64,000 nucleotides of DNA, from the NCBI RefSeq assembly GCF_001625305.1, contig NW_017804032.1, forward strand, positions 1,792,941 to 1,856,940, written 5' to 3'. Below are positions 27,101 through 38,562 of the stretch, one piece after another. Under the pieces are notes generated by a model. It ran no database searches, was not told where the DNA came from, and was given only the letters and a program-made list of their open reading frames with translations. This stretch comes from Branchiostoma belcheri (lineage: Eukaryota; Chordata; Leptocardii; Amphioxiformes; Branchiostomatidae). Both the position numbers and the translations under genes were made by a program. Positions within the stretch are counted from its first letter, which is position 1. The number at the start of each line of letters is the position of its first letter.

Positions 27101-30100
27101 CCTGTTTCAGCTACATGTGGCATTTGGATGAAAAGGGAAGAAGAAATTTTAAAAATTGTAAACTAGATCTGGCGCATAGCCATGTTAGATAAAAGAGTAC
27201 AATTAATGTTATAGATAAATGTTAAAATGGTCAATATAAAGTTGTAATGTGCAATTTGTTACACATTAGAAGCATACTCTTTAAGTTTAACTTAAACTTA
27301 AAGATGCAGAAAATGCAAGAAGGTATAATGTAGAGTTAGTACTGCCATATATGTTACTCTTTTTTATTTGTTAGCCAATGAGACAAGAAATTTTAAGATC
27401 ATTGTTCTGTTAAATTGTGATATTTACATTTTAGTAAGTCATAGAATAAATGTGTCACTAAGGAAACATTCTTCTATTCTAATTAAAGTGATTATAGTAA
27501 AAGTCAAAGTAGATTAGAGGGAAAAGTAGATGTGGAAAGTGATAGTTCAGAGGTCAATAATTGTTAAAGAGAGAAAATGGATTTATCAATGAAGGGTGAA
27601 TACTGATCTTACTTGTTTCCTTTTCATCAGCCTCATCCTCCTCCTCCTGAAGTGGGATGTGCTCATGGCTCAACGTCGCCCCCTACAGGCGACAAAGAGA
27701 ATGACAACATCTTCAGATCAACCTCATTGATGCTTCAAATACTCAGGATTTAGATGTGCGACTGTGCAGATGGACGGGAAACTAATAAAGTTTCAGCTAA
27801 TAAAAATAACCATGAAAATTTCAACATCTTCTTCTTTTTAGTATTGATTCTTCTAGAGCAGCTTGCAGACAACAGCCCAAAGCAGAAATGTACTGTAAAA
27901 TGAATTCACTTTGCAGTGAATTTATTTTACAGTAAGAGGGAAATGGAGGTACTATTTGCAGTTGCAACAATTCTGTACTACAGCTGAACAGTAAATTATT
28001 TAAAAAAAAAAACATATTGGCATTGCAACGATTCCGCTGTACACACACATAACAGTTCAACACAAAACGCAAGAAATAAAACAATTGCAAAAGTTTCTGA
28101 ATTAACAGTAACTGTCACGGTGATAGTTGCTTTTTTTGCCTGAAGTAGACCTGTCTGTAACAGCTGCATGTTTGAACAATATGATCATGACATTACAGAG
28201 AACTTTATTGACACAACAAAAGTACACATTACAGGCATTAATAATAGTCCTGAATAGCTCAGAAATAACATATCAAAAGCAAGTCAGCAAAAAGAGAAAG
28301 GTTTCAACTACTTTCCACCACCTCTACATTTAAGCAACATTATGCAACAGAAGGATAATACAAAAAGTCAATTTGAATATATTTTGTTCAATGAACCAGA
28401 CCTATTATGTACTGCCATTCAGGGAGTGAAAGTACAAAAATATTACACTGCACAAGTGTCATTGAAATCTGGAAATGTGTAAATCTTCTAATCTATGTGT
28501 GTAATTTTAGTGGTGTCACAAAATCAGGATGTGGACTTTTGCACTCACTAAAAAATTTTAAGATAAAGGATGTCAGAAATATGACAGAACAAAATGTGCT
28601 GAAGAATGGTAGTAAATAACAATCCCAAAAAGGATTTTCTATATCAAGAATATTAAAATTTTTGCACCAAAATATTATTATATTACATAATGTTGCTTTA
28701 ATTCATCACCCAAGCAAGCGTAAGTGGTGGACAATGTTTGAACACACCTTCACCCTTGCCACAACATGCAGTGGAACAATCTTGCTGGATTTCTTTAACA
28801 AAGGGTCTTTCTCTGTCCAGAAACAACCTCCCCACTATATATATTCCAGTCAGAAAGAAAAGTCAGGAAAAACTTAAATCTCAAATTTGTTTTCTTTATC
28901 TAACGTTTTATCATAAATTGCAAATTATTGGGCAACTGTTGCCATAATGGCCGTGTGATAGTTACCAAAGGGCAGCTAAAATTAGCAACAAGACACAATT
29001 ATCACAGAGTAACTGAATTATTGCTCAGTAACTGAATTTTCTTCAGAGAGATGGCCCTCTGACTTCTTGTGTCAAGTTTGGCATGCATATTTCATGATGC
29101 TGGCTATACCAAGGGAACCCTATTAAAGTCTTTAGATTTCTATCTCCTTCTACTGCAGATGCAGAAACATTTGCACTGTTTTTATTTGCGGTGTAGGCGA
29201 GAAAAAAGGTGTTCACGGTACCAGTGTTTGAAGTCTGTGTTTCAAACAATTCTGTAGTACATGTTCAATAGACTTACAAAAACACATCACTGTGTTTTCA
29301 TTTTGCGATGCAAGGTCATCGTAAAAATAAAACCATGCAATACAAAAGTTTCTGCACTTACTGTTATGTCTTAAATCATAATTATTTATTAATGAAGATA
29401 CGATAATGTATATGTACATGCCTATCCTCATATATAAAGTTTTACACACTGTATTTTATTCCCAAAGAATTGTACCGACTACCCCTTAACAATATGTACT
29501 TACTGTAGTCTAAATTAGATCATTAGACTGTATTGATTAAGCCAGTAGATTAACTTCACGGTCTTCCAAGGATAAAAGAAATCACACCCTACCTTGGATA
29601 TCTGCTCCTGAGCTGCATATGCTCTTTGCAGGATCTCCACAAAGAAATATACCAGCAAGCACTGTTGGAAAGAAATGTATCATTAACATGACATACATGT
29701 ATTTTACTGTGTATGTCCCAAATATTCTATATATCAAAGCTCTACCACCACATATTGGACCCATTGACTTGTTTGTTTTGCTGTTATGTTTGTTACTAGT
29801 AATTAAAACTTATAACTGACCACTACAGATTCTCAGAAGAGTGACTGAAGTAGCCTGTATGCCAGCCTTGTTAGCTTTTCCTGTGTCTGCCTGTCAATCT
29901 TTCCTCCACCCACATTGCTGTCAACCTACTCTGTCTGGCACCTGACAGAGAACACACAAACCCACAGCTCAGCCACCACAACAGTTCTGTACCCTGAAGT
30001 AATAATATGCATAATTTGCATACCCACCTGTATAACAAAACCTATGAGAAATGACACTAGGAATGGGTACAGTCCTGAGTGGGACAGAGTCACTGGGAGA

Positions 30101-31804
30101 CCTGAAGTGTAAAACAAACACGTAGTACATGATTGTATACATTTTGTACATGATAAACATTCATACTCTTTATTTTAAAAAAAGTCAAAAGGCTTGAAAA
30201 TTCAAATTTACACAAACACGAGGAACATTTTATTATCTAATAAAATGCAACATAACATATTCTTGGTCAATGAACCTATCATCTGTTAATTGAGCCTATA
30301 GTTAAGTTACTTGGAAGGTAGAAGTAGTATAAATTTACTCACCGAGAATTCCTGTGCCCAGAATGGTTGCAATTGTCACAAAATCTGAAAAGAAAAATAT
30401 TTAAAAATATAACATTCTAAATGCAGTTGCCTCATCAAGTTTGTGATGAGTATGGGATGATCCGGGAGACAATCTTCTATCAGGTGGTCAAATCTATGAT
30501 CTAATACCATATTTTTCTATAAACAAATACGGAGAACTGTCTACTGTAAATCAGTTTACATCCTTCAATAGCCAAGAGGCATAATAGTGATATACATGTA
30601 TATAAAACTTGTAAATGCCACACAAAATCAAAACAGGTATTAAGTTGTAAACCACAAAAAAAACTTTAGAAAGACTCACTTAAGCAGATGTCTGCAATCA
30701 ATATAATTTTTTGCCACATTTGTAAACCAGACATACACATGTAACATTTTAATGTTGTGTGTATGTCTGTGTATGTCTGGCATGCTCTGTCCGATGTTGT
30801 ACTTGACTTTGACTAGGGATGTTCACAAAATGGGATATTAAATGGAGGTCTCATGCATGTTTGAGCAAAGCTGTCCAAGGACCACATTGAAAAAAGACAT
30901 CACTGTCACACTTAACAAAAAGATCAAAGGTTCTCCCTGGTTTGAGTGGTCCCTCGTAACACTTAGACTCAACAAAAAGAAGAATAACATTAGCTACTGA
31001 TGTCTTGATGATTTAATTATCTACAAATTTTGTGTTATTTAACCATGCCAAATCAGCAAGTTGGTAATCTATGCTGCTGTTATAAAATATGATAGTTAGT
31101 CAAGTACTAGTACTTAATATACCATATTACCATATTGTGCCTGGTATATTTGATATTTGGAAGGTGAGTGACAGTAATTAAGCTTATGATAGCCACAACC
31201 AAAAAGTACACAGTCTATTTACCATGTAAATAAATTCCCCTGTTCCTGTTTGATTCAAACTGCTGGGAGTGGGAGAAATGTAATAAATGGCTCTGGGGTA
31301 CCTAAAAAAATTAACCGAGAAGAAGTTGACCCAGTATTTTTTATTAGATTCTAATACGTTTGTTCGTTCTCTTGCATTACGTGTCGTCTGTACGTTTTGT
31401 GGGTCAGCCATTACCAGCTTTTAGTTCTGCCTGTGCTTCGGCCCTTAAAATATGTTTTATTGCCAATAAATACAATTACATTTTAATTTAATAGCCCCTG
31501 TAGATGTACTAAGATACCACACTCCTATATCACTCGAACTGTACCTCTACTGCTTTATATCCATGACAAACGTAACGTCACAATTTACATGTACAATTTA
31601 TAAGGCATCACATTCTGTCAGTAAACAGGGCCCCGCCCCTTTCTTTGCAGCACAATACTTGGTACATTATCGCTCTTGTAATAACGCTTAAACCAAGAAA
31701 ATATTTTACTCACAGCACTGTATGTAAACAATGTACATGGTCGCCCGCGGCCTGGAATCCTGCGAGTCGCGTCTCTCTGTCAATCGATCTGTGTCTGCCT
31801 CCAT
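18146..31804 (-). CDS. Multi-pass amino-acid-permease-like membrane transporter
   Basis: Eighteen coding exons (5' to 3'): 31714-31804, 30343-30384, 30028-30101, 29593-29661, 27613-27682, then 26238-26373 or 25219-25351, 23860-23925, 23328-23451, 22649-22748, 22372-22430, 21479-21543, 20733-20858, 20200-20242, 19963-20077, 19254-19347, 18897-18966, 18666-18769, 18146-18269. The sum is 1569 or 1572 nt (522 or 523 aa). The first membrane segment has GTGILGLPVTLSHSGLYP, the glycine-rich helix-breaking pattern of APC/AAAP transporters. An acidic loop (PLQEEEDEADEKE) follows two helices. About ten hydrophobic helices are visible in all. Exons 11-13 encode a Ser/Thr-rich, Cys-bearing loop with NAT and NLS glycosylation sites, probably extracellular; exon 15 adds a second Cys-rich loop (FEGICKCCTPKW). 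The substrate cannot be told from sequence, and I do not recognise a named vertebrate orthologue. All junctions are GT-AG and in frame. Confidence 0.85.
19705..20012 (-). repeat. 52-bp minisatellite copying an exon end and its 5' splice site
   Basis: Six units (one is 50 bp). Each unit carries, on the minus strand, the last ~38 bases of transporter exon 14 and the donor CAG|GTCAGTATTACTG. The unit at the right end is the true exon end (donor at 19963); the other five lie in the intron. A 52-base step is not a multiple of three, so only the first donor joins exon 15 in frame. Confidence 0.9.
20872..21075. repeat. 72-bp tandem repeat beside transporter exon 12
   Basis: Nearly three units with GGAGAACTG, CAGCACCTTAAA and AATTCAAAGAGGTT at a ~72-base step. 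The related seed GACAATGTGGAGAACTG lies immediately 5' of the exon 12 acceptor. The open frame on the plus strand across this array is a by-product of the 24-codon period. Confidence 0.8.
21062..21405. repeat. ~186-bp direct duplication in transporter intron
   Basis: The block starting GAGACCAAAAGAAATGTCTG recurs as GAGACCAAAGGAAATATCTG about 186 bases on, continuing through CATGTCCAGTTGCTTGAG, CCCAGTCATCCA and CAGCACCAAGGACAAAACTC. Intronic. Confidence 0.8.
22463..22570 (+). repeat. tRNA-like SINE head
   Basis: It has an A-box-like GGCGTGGTCTTGTGG and a B box GGTTCGAATCC at tRNA spacing, followed by CTGAGCAGACACCA. The anticodon arm is not convincing and there is no pol III T-run directly after, so this is a SINE head rather than a working tRNA gene. 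Confidence 0.55.
22792..23068 (+). repeat. SINE family 1, near full-length
   Basis: A tRNA-like head (GGCTAGCGGACATGAC, GGTTGTGGGTTTCATAC) joins a body with GGCATTCCTGGCTACAT, GGGAGGTAAAAGGCAGT, GGGATGGGCTCTGCCTTCC and an A/C-rich ACCTTTACCTT tail. Related copies are at 12832-13075 and, inverted, at 49370-49598. It lies between transporter exons 8 and 9. Confidence 0.7.
23205..23325. repeat. Short tandem repeat abutting transporter exon 8 donor
   Basis: Two and a half ~53-base units with CTCCCTCCCCATAT, GTACTGTTACAGTAGCA and TTATGAAC. The last unit runs into the exon 8 splice donor at 23328. Confidence 0.75.
25219..25351 (-). other. Transporter alternative exon 6b (133 nt)
   Basis: Encodes NGMLAGHVILPKRSEIRSP...FDIIVFLHL with acceptor GCAGCAG and donor GTACGT. 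It is paralogous to exon 6a at 26238-26373. Entry phase 1 and exit phase 2 match the neighbouring exons 5 and 7, so either exon alone restores the frame. Sequence shows the pair; mutually exclusive use is inferred. Confidence 0.85.
25633..25768. repeat. GC-rich palindromic MITE-like hairpin in transporter intron
   Basis: The left arm AAGCCGGTTCTA...CACCTGTTCGAACACG pairs with the right arm CGTGTTCGAACAGGTG...TAGAACCGGC, with TATCCCCTCCC/GGGAAGGGG inside. CACGTGCCAGCG is repeated in the loop. No target duplication resolved. Confidence 0.65.
26238..26373 (-). other. Transporter alternative exon 6a (136 nt)
   Basis: Encodes NGMLVAGHVILPGQSAIRLP...FDIVVFLNL, with acceptor TTACTAG and a strong donor GTAAGT. 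It is one codon longer than 6b. Both lengths leave remainder 1 on division by three; using both (269 nt) would shift the frame. Confidence 0.85.
26505..26640 (-). pseudogene. Third, degenerate copy of exon 6 start plus upstream intron
   Basis: ATTGGCTGGGAGTATCACATGA and CATGTCTAGTAAATGGTAAC parallel the 5' part of exon 6a and its acceptor region (26333-26390), and the intronic tail AGCAAAATGAC...AGGACAGAAAAAAAG parallels 26440-26475. The exon part is cut short and has lost its frame. Confidence 0.65.
27683..29592. other. Long transporter intron without features
   Basis: The intron between exons 5 and 4. It is AT-rich, and I see no exon, RNA gene or intact element in it; open frames are short and lack family motifs. 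Confidence 0.55.
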
Positions 31805-32311
31805 CTTTTTTTTCCGTCCACCAAAAATTTAAAAATGAATTTCGACGTGTCTAAAACGATGTTTTTCTCCGTTTTTCGCTACTCTAGACGCTGAAACACT
31901 TCACCACAGACATCTCCCTACTTTATGGTTACGGTCCTAACGTTGAAAAAATCGGAGATGGTCAAGTTTTTGGCCTAAGCGATGTTTTAGCCGAAGCAGG
32001 TTGCCGTTTTGGAGAGCTTGCTTCCATATTGCCACCTGGAATGACCGAAAGTAACCTTTTGACTAGTCCATTATTTGAGGGGGAGTGGAAGAAATGTCGT
32101 AGCAAATTATCGTTAATATAATACGTAAAATCTATTTTGAGACATTGAAATATTTGTAGATATGATAATGGAAAGTAGAAGGTTTCTTTTGGTGTCATAA
32201 GAAGTAAGAAAATAATTTTTGAAAGCCGAAAAGTCCATTTCAACTTTCTCCTACACTGCGCAGGTGCCTTACTGTGACCTTTGGCCTCCATGCGTGCACA
32301 GTTCTGGAAAA
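31805..32311. promoter_or_regulatory. Shared 5' region of transporter (-) and ESD (+)
   Basis: The transporter start codon is at 31804 on the minus strand. A strong donor (GGAAAA|GTAAGT, exon end ~32311) on the plus strand could close a non-coding first exon of ESD, whose first coding exon opens right after an acceptor at 33690. Bidirectional promoter use is inferred from this geometry; no core element was read. Confidence 0.35.
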
Positions 32312-32733
32312 GTAAGTTTTGACGTTTCGTAGGTTTTTATTCGGTGTTTAAGGATGGTTAAATGTAGTCAATAGTATATCATGATTTGAGGAATGACATT
32401 TACCAAGTTTAGAGACTCTATGTTTGTAACCAAGGAATCAGGCACGTGGGAATTATGGAGGGGAGGGGGGTTAGGGGGTGTGTCAGGGTGTCATGGTAGC
32501 ACAAAGATCGTGTTTAGCTTTTAGGGTACCAGATAAATTTTACCTGCACCACTCAGAATTTGGGAAGTATGGATCGTATACCAAAGGCAATACATCCCTA
32601 CGAAAAATATTCATAAATCATTGTCAATATAATTTATTTATACTGTTTAATTGGTGACAGCCAATGCAGCAAATAAGAATCCACATTCACATGTTCATGT
32701 ACTGAGTATATACAAAAAGTGTATATAATATAA

Positions 32734-33524
32734 CGCCGTGGCTATATACACCGGGTGTGTATATAAAAGACAAATAGATTTTATATACACACCGAAATAC
32801 TAGCCTCCTTGATAGGCCCAAAACCTGGGTTTTTGTGAGTGTTTGAGGATTCAGGGGCACCAAGTTTAAACCTCGGTCTTCAAGTTTATCTTAGTCGATG
32901 ATGAAAATCAAAAAACAACACGGAAATCCCCACCGAAGTTCGAAAACACAGGGACTCGGCGGTCAGAGATCCGACCGCCCTGGCGGTGCGGCCGCTCGTC
33001 TCTGTGCTGACGGTCGAGTGGAGAGCGGACCGCCCCGCTTGCGCGGGGCCCGGGACCCTCCGCTCCCAGCGGCGGCGGCGAGACCGGTCAGCGCCCGCCC
33101 CTGGCGTCCTCGCTACCTGGTTGATCCTGCCAGTAGTCATATGCTTGTCTCAAAGATTAAGCCATGCGCGTGCAAGTTTAAACTGTCTCAGTGAAACTGC
33201 GAATGGCTCATTAAATCAGTTATGGTTCCTTTGATCGTCACATCCTACATGGATAACTGTGGTAATTCTAGAGCTAATACATGCGGAAGAAGCGCCGACC
33301 TCACGGTCTGGCGTGCATTTATCAGACCAAGACCAACCCGGGGTTCGCCCCGGTCCCTTTGGTGACTCTGGATAACCCACCGGCGACAGATCATTCGAAT
33401 GTCTGCCCTATCAACTTTCCGGTTATGTATATAAAAGACAAATAGATTTTATATACACACCGAGTGTGTATATAAAAGACAAATAGATTTTATATACACA
33501 CCGGGTGTGTATATAGCCACGTTC
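32734..33524. mobile_element. MULE-like TIR element that captured rDNA
   Basis: CGTGGCTATATACAC at the left is matched by its complement GTGTATATAGCCACG at the right. The direct repeat ATAATATAA lies exactly three bases outside each arm (32725-32733 and 33525-33533), consistent with a 9-bp target duplication as made by Mutator-like elements. Just inside are palindromic units (TATATAAAAGAC...TTTTATATACACACC), one on the left and two on the right. The centre holds a GC-rich spacer and 306 bases of 18S rRNA sequence. It is flanked by pieces of the CAGGGCT-end MITE, so it may have landed in one. Confidence 0.7.
33114..33419 (+). rRNA. Truncated 18S rRNA gene 5' end (captured fragment)
   Basis: It starts at the canonical 18S 5' end (TACCTGGTTGATCCTGCCAG) and runs through the universal AGTCATATGCTTGTCTC, GCGAATGGCTCATTAAATCA and GGTAATTCTAGAGCTAATAC, stopping after CCTATCAACTTTC. 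The GC-rich 32940-33113 just upstream looks like the end of the 5' external transcribed spacer. Only about one sixth of an 18S gene is present, so it cannot make a functional rRNA. Confidence 0.95.
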
Positions 33525-33695
33525 ATAATATAAACCCCTGATATGGACCGGTGCGGGTAGACATCAGAAATAACTGCACATTTTACCTGCACTATTAAAC
33601 CTGCATATGCAGATGGTATATTGTATGTAATTCGAGCTCTGACAGTGCAGTACTGAAGTTTCCTCTTGTATTTGTCCACCTGTGCAGCAGTCAAG

Positions 33696-36600
33696 ATGGC
33701 AGTCTCCGAAGTCTCCAGCAACAAGATGTTTGGTGGTTTTCAGAAGGTGTTCTCCCACGAGAGGTTAGTTTGATCTTTGTACCATATGTAAATGTTACGT
33801 GTAGTATCCAGTATCGTATGAGAATTCCTTTATGCAACATTGTGTTTACCTCTGGCATGGAAGTATTGTTTTGGGCAGCAATTGGGAGTTTGTTTGGTGT
33901 TTTTGTCTTCGGCAGCAAGGATCAGAAGTGGATGCGGAGAGGTTGGGTTTCAGCTGATTAAAAGGGTTTGACCCACGATGCCCTGGTTCGTAGCTAGGAT
34001 GTGGTGCATGTCTGTGAAGAGGTGGCCAGAAATGTGTTCTGTGTAATCATGGTATGAAACATAAATACATGTTGTAATACCAGATGGAGTTGTGTCATAC
34101 AGTCATATGAGCAATAATCTATTCTATGATATAATTCAACTGGGTACCAGTATTGCCCCAAGATCATGTGCAATTCCATTCCAATACATTCACCTTCGGA
34201 TAGATGCCCAGAACACTTCCTAGAAATCTGAAATCTCAGATTTCTTGTTTGATATGCTTGCATTCATATTAAGTTATCAAAGGTTTTAAACAAGTGTTCT
34301 GTTCCCTGCCACAGCACCTGGCTGAAGTGTAAGATGAACTTCGGTGTGTACCTGCCTCCCCAGGCAGAGTCAGGGAAGTGCCCTGTGCTGTACTGGCTGT
34401 CTGGTCTCACCTGTACTGAGCAGAACTTTGTCACCAAGGCCTGTGCACAGCGGGCGGCCGCCGAACACGGAATCATCATCATCGCTCCCGACACCAGCCC
34501 TCGTGAGGATACTACCATTGTTTATTATCTAATTACCTGAAGCCTTTGAACAAAATTGAACTGTAATTGCCAACACAAAAAATTGGACTCACCCAAATTT
34601 TTTGTGTTGGCAATTACAACTTTCAATCTTGTTCATAATGACTTCTACCAACACAGATGAACTTTGTGCCTATTTTGAACTAATTGCTCGAAAAAGAGAC
34701 TTTGTAGTATCTGTATCTGTATAGCCGGTACAACTGCCCTTCGGTGTAACATACTAGTACCAGCTACTAGTACTTGCAATAGCAATGACAAAAATATCTC
34801 AAAAGGAAAAATTACCCTGGAACTATAATGTTTTCTGTCATTCATTTATTTCTTTATGTTACCAGTAGAATCTGATCATACTCCATCTGTGACCTGTTTT
34901 TATGTGTTGGGATATGTACATTGTAGTTGACTAATAGATACTTACCTCATTCCCAGGTGGCTGCAACATTGAGGGAGAGGAGGATGGCTGGGACTTTGGT
35001 ACAGGAGCAGGGTTCTATGTGAATGCCACAGAAGACAAGTGGAAGACCAACTACAGGATGTATTCATATGTTACTGAAGAGGTAGGGTGTAGGAGGCTCC
35101 AACCAACATTCACCCTACACTCACAATCACTGTATTGCCTAACATTACTTTTCAAAGTGCAGGTTAAAAAATCTTACGTTTATAAGCAAAACATGGTTAC
35201 TTATACCTTATGCAAGAACTATTTATCTGTACTAAAATTAGCCTACTAGTAGCCTTATGTTGTTCCATGCAGTATTTGCTTACAGAAGCTCCGGAAACAG
35301 TTCTTAATTACTGGTAGTTTAGAATGATATATCCAGCCTTCTTTTGGTTGATTCTAACAGCATTGAACAAATACAAAGATTTGAAATACTGTCAGCTTTG
35401 AGGCCATTTTCTGAGTCGATAGATCAGGACAATGAAAAAGCCATTAGTACCTGTACTTGTAGATAATACTGATGTGTTAGTGCAGTGTATTGTGTATTGC
35501 GATAATACAGTAACTGTTGCTTTTTCATGTATACTGTTTCACTTATGTTTCAAGGGTCCACAGTATCTATTGTTTGTTCTACTTTCAGCTCCCATCAGTG
35601 GTGAACAGTAACTTCCCAGTGGACTCTGACAGGCAGTCTGTCTTTGGGCACAGGTGAGGAGAGTGAATTCAGATTTTTTTGATGAAGTAGAAACAAGAAA
35701 TTTGAGATTTCAGACTCTTGGAACTTTAGAGCTATGTAGTTTACTGTTACTGGTGCTGCTCGGAATTAATCTATACATTTTGTAGTTTTAGATGACTATT
35801 TTTTTTCAAAGTCATTAACTTTGAATGTTGTTTTCTCCACAGCATGGGTGGCCATGGTGCTCTGATCTGTTACCTGAAGAACCCAGGGAAATACAGGGTT
35901 TGTATGACATTTTTGTGCTAAAGTGTGTATGAATCATTGTATTGGTATTTGATGTATCTTTGCCTATACTAGGATATCAAAGATGAGAAATTATTCCGCA
36001 CCAGGGACTGGTATGTAACATTAAGTGTATGGATGGTGTTCAGAATCAGGGACAGGTGTGTTTGTATGTGGATGTTGTTCAGCACCAGGGACAGGTTTAT
36101 TTATGTGTGAATGATATTTAGCACCAGGGACAGGCTTGTTTGTATGTGGCTGATATTCAGCACCAGGGACATGTGTTTTTGTTTATGGATGGCGTTCAGC
36201 ACCAAGGACAGGTGTAGTAGTGTATGGATGGTTTTCAGCACCAGGGACAGGTATGTAAGTGTATGGATGGTGTTCAGAACCAGGGACAAGTGTTTTAGTG
36301 TATGGATGGTGTTCAGAACGAGGGACAGGTGTGTTTGTGTTTGGATTTTGTTCAGCACCAAGGACAGGTGTGTTTGTGTGTGGATGGTTTTCAGCACCAA
36401 GAACAAATGTGTTAGTATGTGGATGATGTTCAGCACTAGGAACAGGTGTGTTTGTATATGGATGGCGTTCAGCACCAAGGACAGGTGTGTTTGTGTGTAA
36501 ATGGCAAGCAGCACCTTTTACAGGTTTTTTCTTTGGATGGTTTTCAGCACCAAGGACAGGCCATATCTATTGAAAAGTATCATCTTTGGTATGATATGAT

Positions 36601-38090
36601 TTTTTTCTCCCCTGCAGTCAGTGTCAGCCTTTGCCCCCATCTGTAACCCCATCTCCTGTCCCTGGGGACAGAAGGCTTTTTCTGGCTACCTGGGAAGTAA
36701 CCAAGAGACATGGAAGGTAAAAACAGTTGCATTCAAAAATATAACTCACTGTTTTATATAGACCCTATGTTGAAAAGATCATGTACATGTATTTTGATAA
36801 TTATATATATATATTGTTTATGAGTTGTTAGATTATTAGCATAATTAGAGAGTCTTCACTGTTATTACCTACATGAATAATTTACCTTATAGTAAATGTT
36901 TTTGTGTAGGTACAAGGTCTTCAAATTTTTGTGTATAAAAGTAGCTTAGTCTCTTAGAAATGTTAGATATTAGCAATAGTTCAACTTCTATATATGTACA
37001 AGTTGCCAAGCATTGTACTTGCTACAATTGTGTTGCAATAAAGTTCTGCTTCTGAAGTTGTTCTTGCTCAATGTCCTTGATGCTGTACATGGATGTATTT
37101 TTTTAAAGTTTGCAATGTAATCTATAGCAGTAGTGTAAAGATTTTACCCTTCCTTCAAAGAGAATGCATCCATAATTCTGAATGCCATTTTGTTTTCTGC
37201 CATTTCCAGGAGTATGATGCTAGTGAGCTGGTGAAGAAGTACCAAGGTCCTCCAGTGGACATACTCATTGATCAGGTAAGGAGGTGGATTTTTTAAATGT
37301 TTCTGCTACTTTGCAATATTGTACCTTGTTTGTTGTCCTAAACAGGACAGTCTATACCCTGTTCATCTCTATTCATTTGATACAAATGCTTCTGTATGAT
37401 CTACTAACAACCAGTCTGAACCCCCAGGGCACAGCTGATAACTTCCTGCCCGCTGGCCAGCTGCTGCCGGATAACTTTGTAGCCGCCTGTGCGGAGAGTA
37501 AGGTTCCTGTGGTCCTGAGGATGCAGGAGGTAGGACACCTGGCAGTTATGTTTTTCTGATTATCAAATCTTACAAGAAATCAGAGATTTTAGACTTCTGC
37601 AAAGTGTTTTATTTTTGTGTTGTATTGGAAATGTTTTGTATGGTCATTGGAAAATACCTGATTAAATTACATTATGAAATGGATTATTTCTCAATGGCAT
37701 ATGATTGCATGGCATAATTACATGTACACCATATTTCATACAGTACACATTCCTAGCATATATCACATCCTACTACCTAGGGCATACCAGGTCACAACCT
37801 TGTCAATCAGCTGAAACTCAATCTCAGGGTGGGTGTTCTTGGGGGGAGGGGGTGTTCAGATACATGTACAGGTATGTATAGTAAGTGACCTGGCCCTAGA
37901 ATTATATTATTAGATGTTACATACCAAAAACTGTATATTAGGTATTTTCGTGAAGATAATAACAGTTACTATGCTTCATACATTACTGAAATATATTGCT
38001 TCCTTTCAGGGCTATGACCACAGCTACTACTTCATGGCCTCGTTCATGGATGACCATATCAAGCACCATGCTAAACACCTGAAGGCCTGA
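33696..38090 (+). CDS. esd: S-formylglutathione hydrolase / esterase D
   Basis: A cytosolic serine hydrolase that splits S-formylglutathione into glutathione and formate, the second step of formaldehyde detoxification. Nine coding exons: 33696-33763, 34315-34502, 34957-35081, 35589-35653, 35843-35897, 36618-36716, 37210-37275, 37428-37529, 38010-38090. The sum is 849 nt, 282 residues, the same length as human ESD. The catalytic triad falls at the family positions: Ser149 in GHSMGGHGA, Asp226 in GTADNFLP and His260 in GYDHSYYF. Other family blocks are [21 protein letters not shown] and [16 protein letters not shown]. The first coding exon follows an acceptor, so there is a non-coding 5' exon upstream. 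Introns hold a MITE hairpin, a 39-bp minisatellite and dispersed repeats. Confidence 0.97.
33858..34250. repeat. Dispersed repeat (AATACTTCC / AGATTTCAGA ends)
   Basis: It aligns along its length with 59485-59850: GAAGTATT, GGCAGCAAGGAT, GTTTGACCCA, TGTAATCATG, CTATTCTATGAT and TTCCAATACATTC occur in the same order. It ends AGAAATCTGAAATCTCAG. Located in ESD intron. Confidence 0.65.
34546..34634. mobile_element. Hairpin MITE in ESD intron
   Basis: A near-perfect inverted repeat: TGTAATTGCCAACACAAAAA and its complement around a 10-base loop, with TTGAACAA/TTGTTCA at the tips. About 89 bases long. Confidence 0.7.
36030..36560. repeat. 39-bp minisatellite in ESD intron 5
   Basis: Thirteen or so units of the type TTCAGCACCAGGGACAGGTG plus a TTTGTGTATGGATGG-type half, step about 39 bases. 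Because 39 is a multiple of three, long open frames appear on both strands (13-residue periodic peptides); these are not genes. Confidence 0.9.
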
Positions 38091-38556
38091 GTCAACACTC
38101 ACCACCTGGCTGCCTACACTAAGGACAACCCTCAGCAATAGCTTCCCTTTATTAGCCTTGTGTCTAAACTTATTTTAGCTGCAGAGTCTCTTATGTCCTC
38201 TCTATTTGCAGAAAAATTTAAGATTACTGGGTAGTTAAAGTAGGTTTGGACACCAGGCTACCCTTCTATGTTTGCTCTAAGATTCTCCAAAGATGTGTGC
38301 TCTTTGCCATACAATATGGACATTGATTTTACTAGTATCTATGATACACAATGCTGATTTGTCATGCTACAAAATGTCTTGATTCTAAATCTTGTAAGGA
38401 TGTAACTGCTGTATGGCAGTGTGAGCTTTTGGAAAGCTTGTGTGACTTGAACAAGCAATCAAGGGTATGTTAATTACAAATTGTAAAACAATTTTTTGAC
38501 GTTTAGAGTGGTATGGTAGAGCAAAGCATATGTTAGCCTGGGGGAAGTGTGGAGGC

Positions 38557-38562
38557 AATAAA
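38557..38562 (+). terminator. ESD poly(A) signal candidate
   Basis: AATAAA 467 bases after the ESD stop, followed by a T-rich stretch (TTCTTTTTCTG). This is the first canonical hexamer downstream in the sense direction that I noticed. Confidence 0.5.

Noticed and set aside
32886-33234. Open frames on both strands in the GC-rich block
   Set aside because: They cover rDNA spacer and 18S sequence inside the TIR element, not a protein gene.
36101-36514. Open frames of ~130 codons on both strands with 13-residue repeats
   Set aside because: They are a product of the 39-bp minisatellite in ESD intron 5; the period is a multiple of three, so stops are avoided on both strands.
36030-36560. CRISPR-like array
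   Set aside because: Direct repeats are contiguous with no unique spacers, in a eukaryotic intron: a minisatellite.
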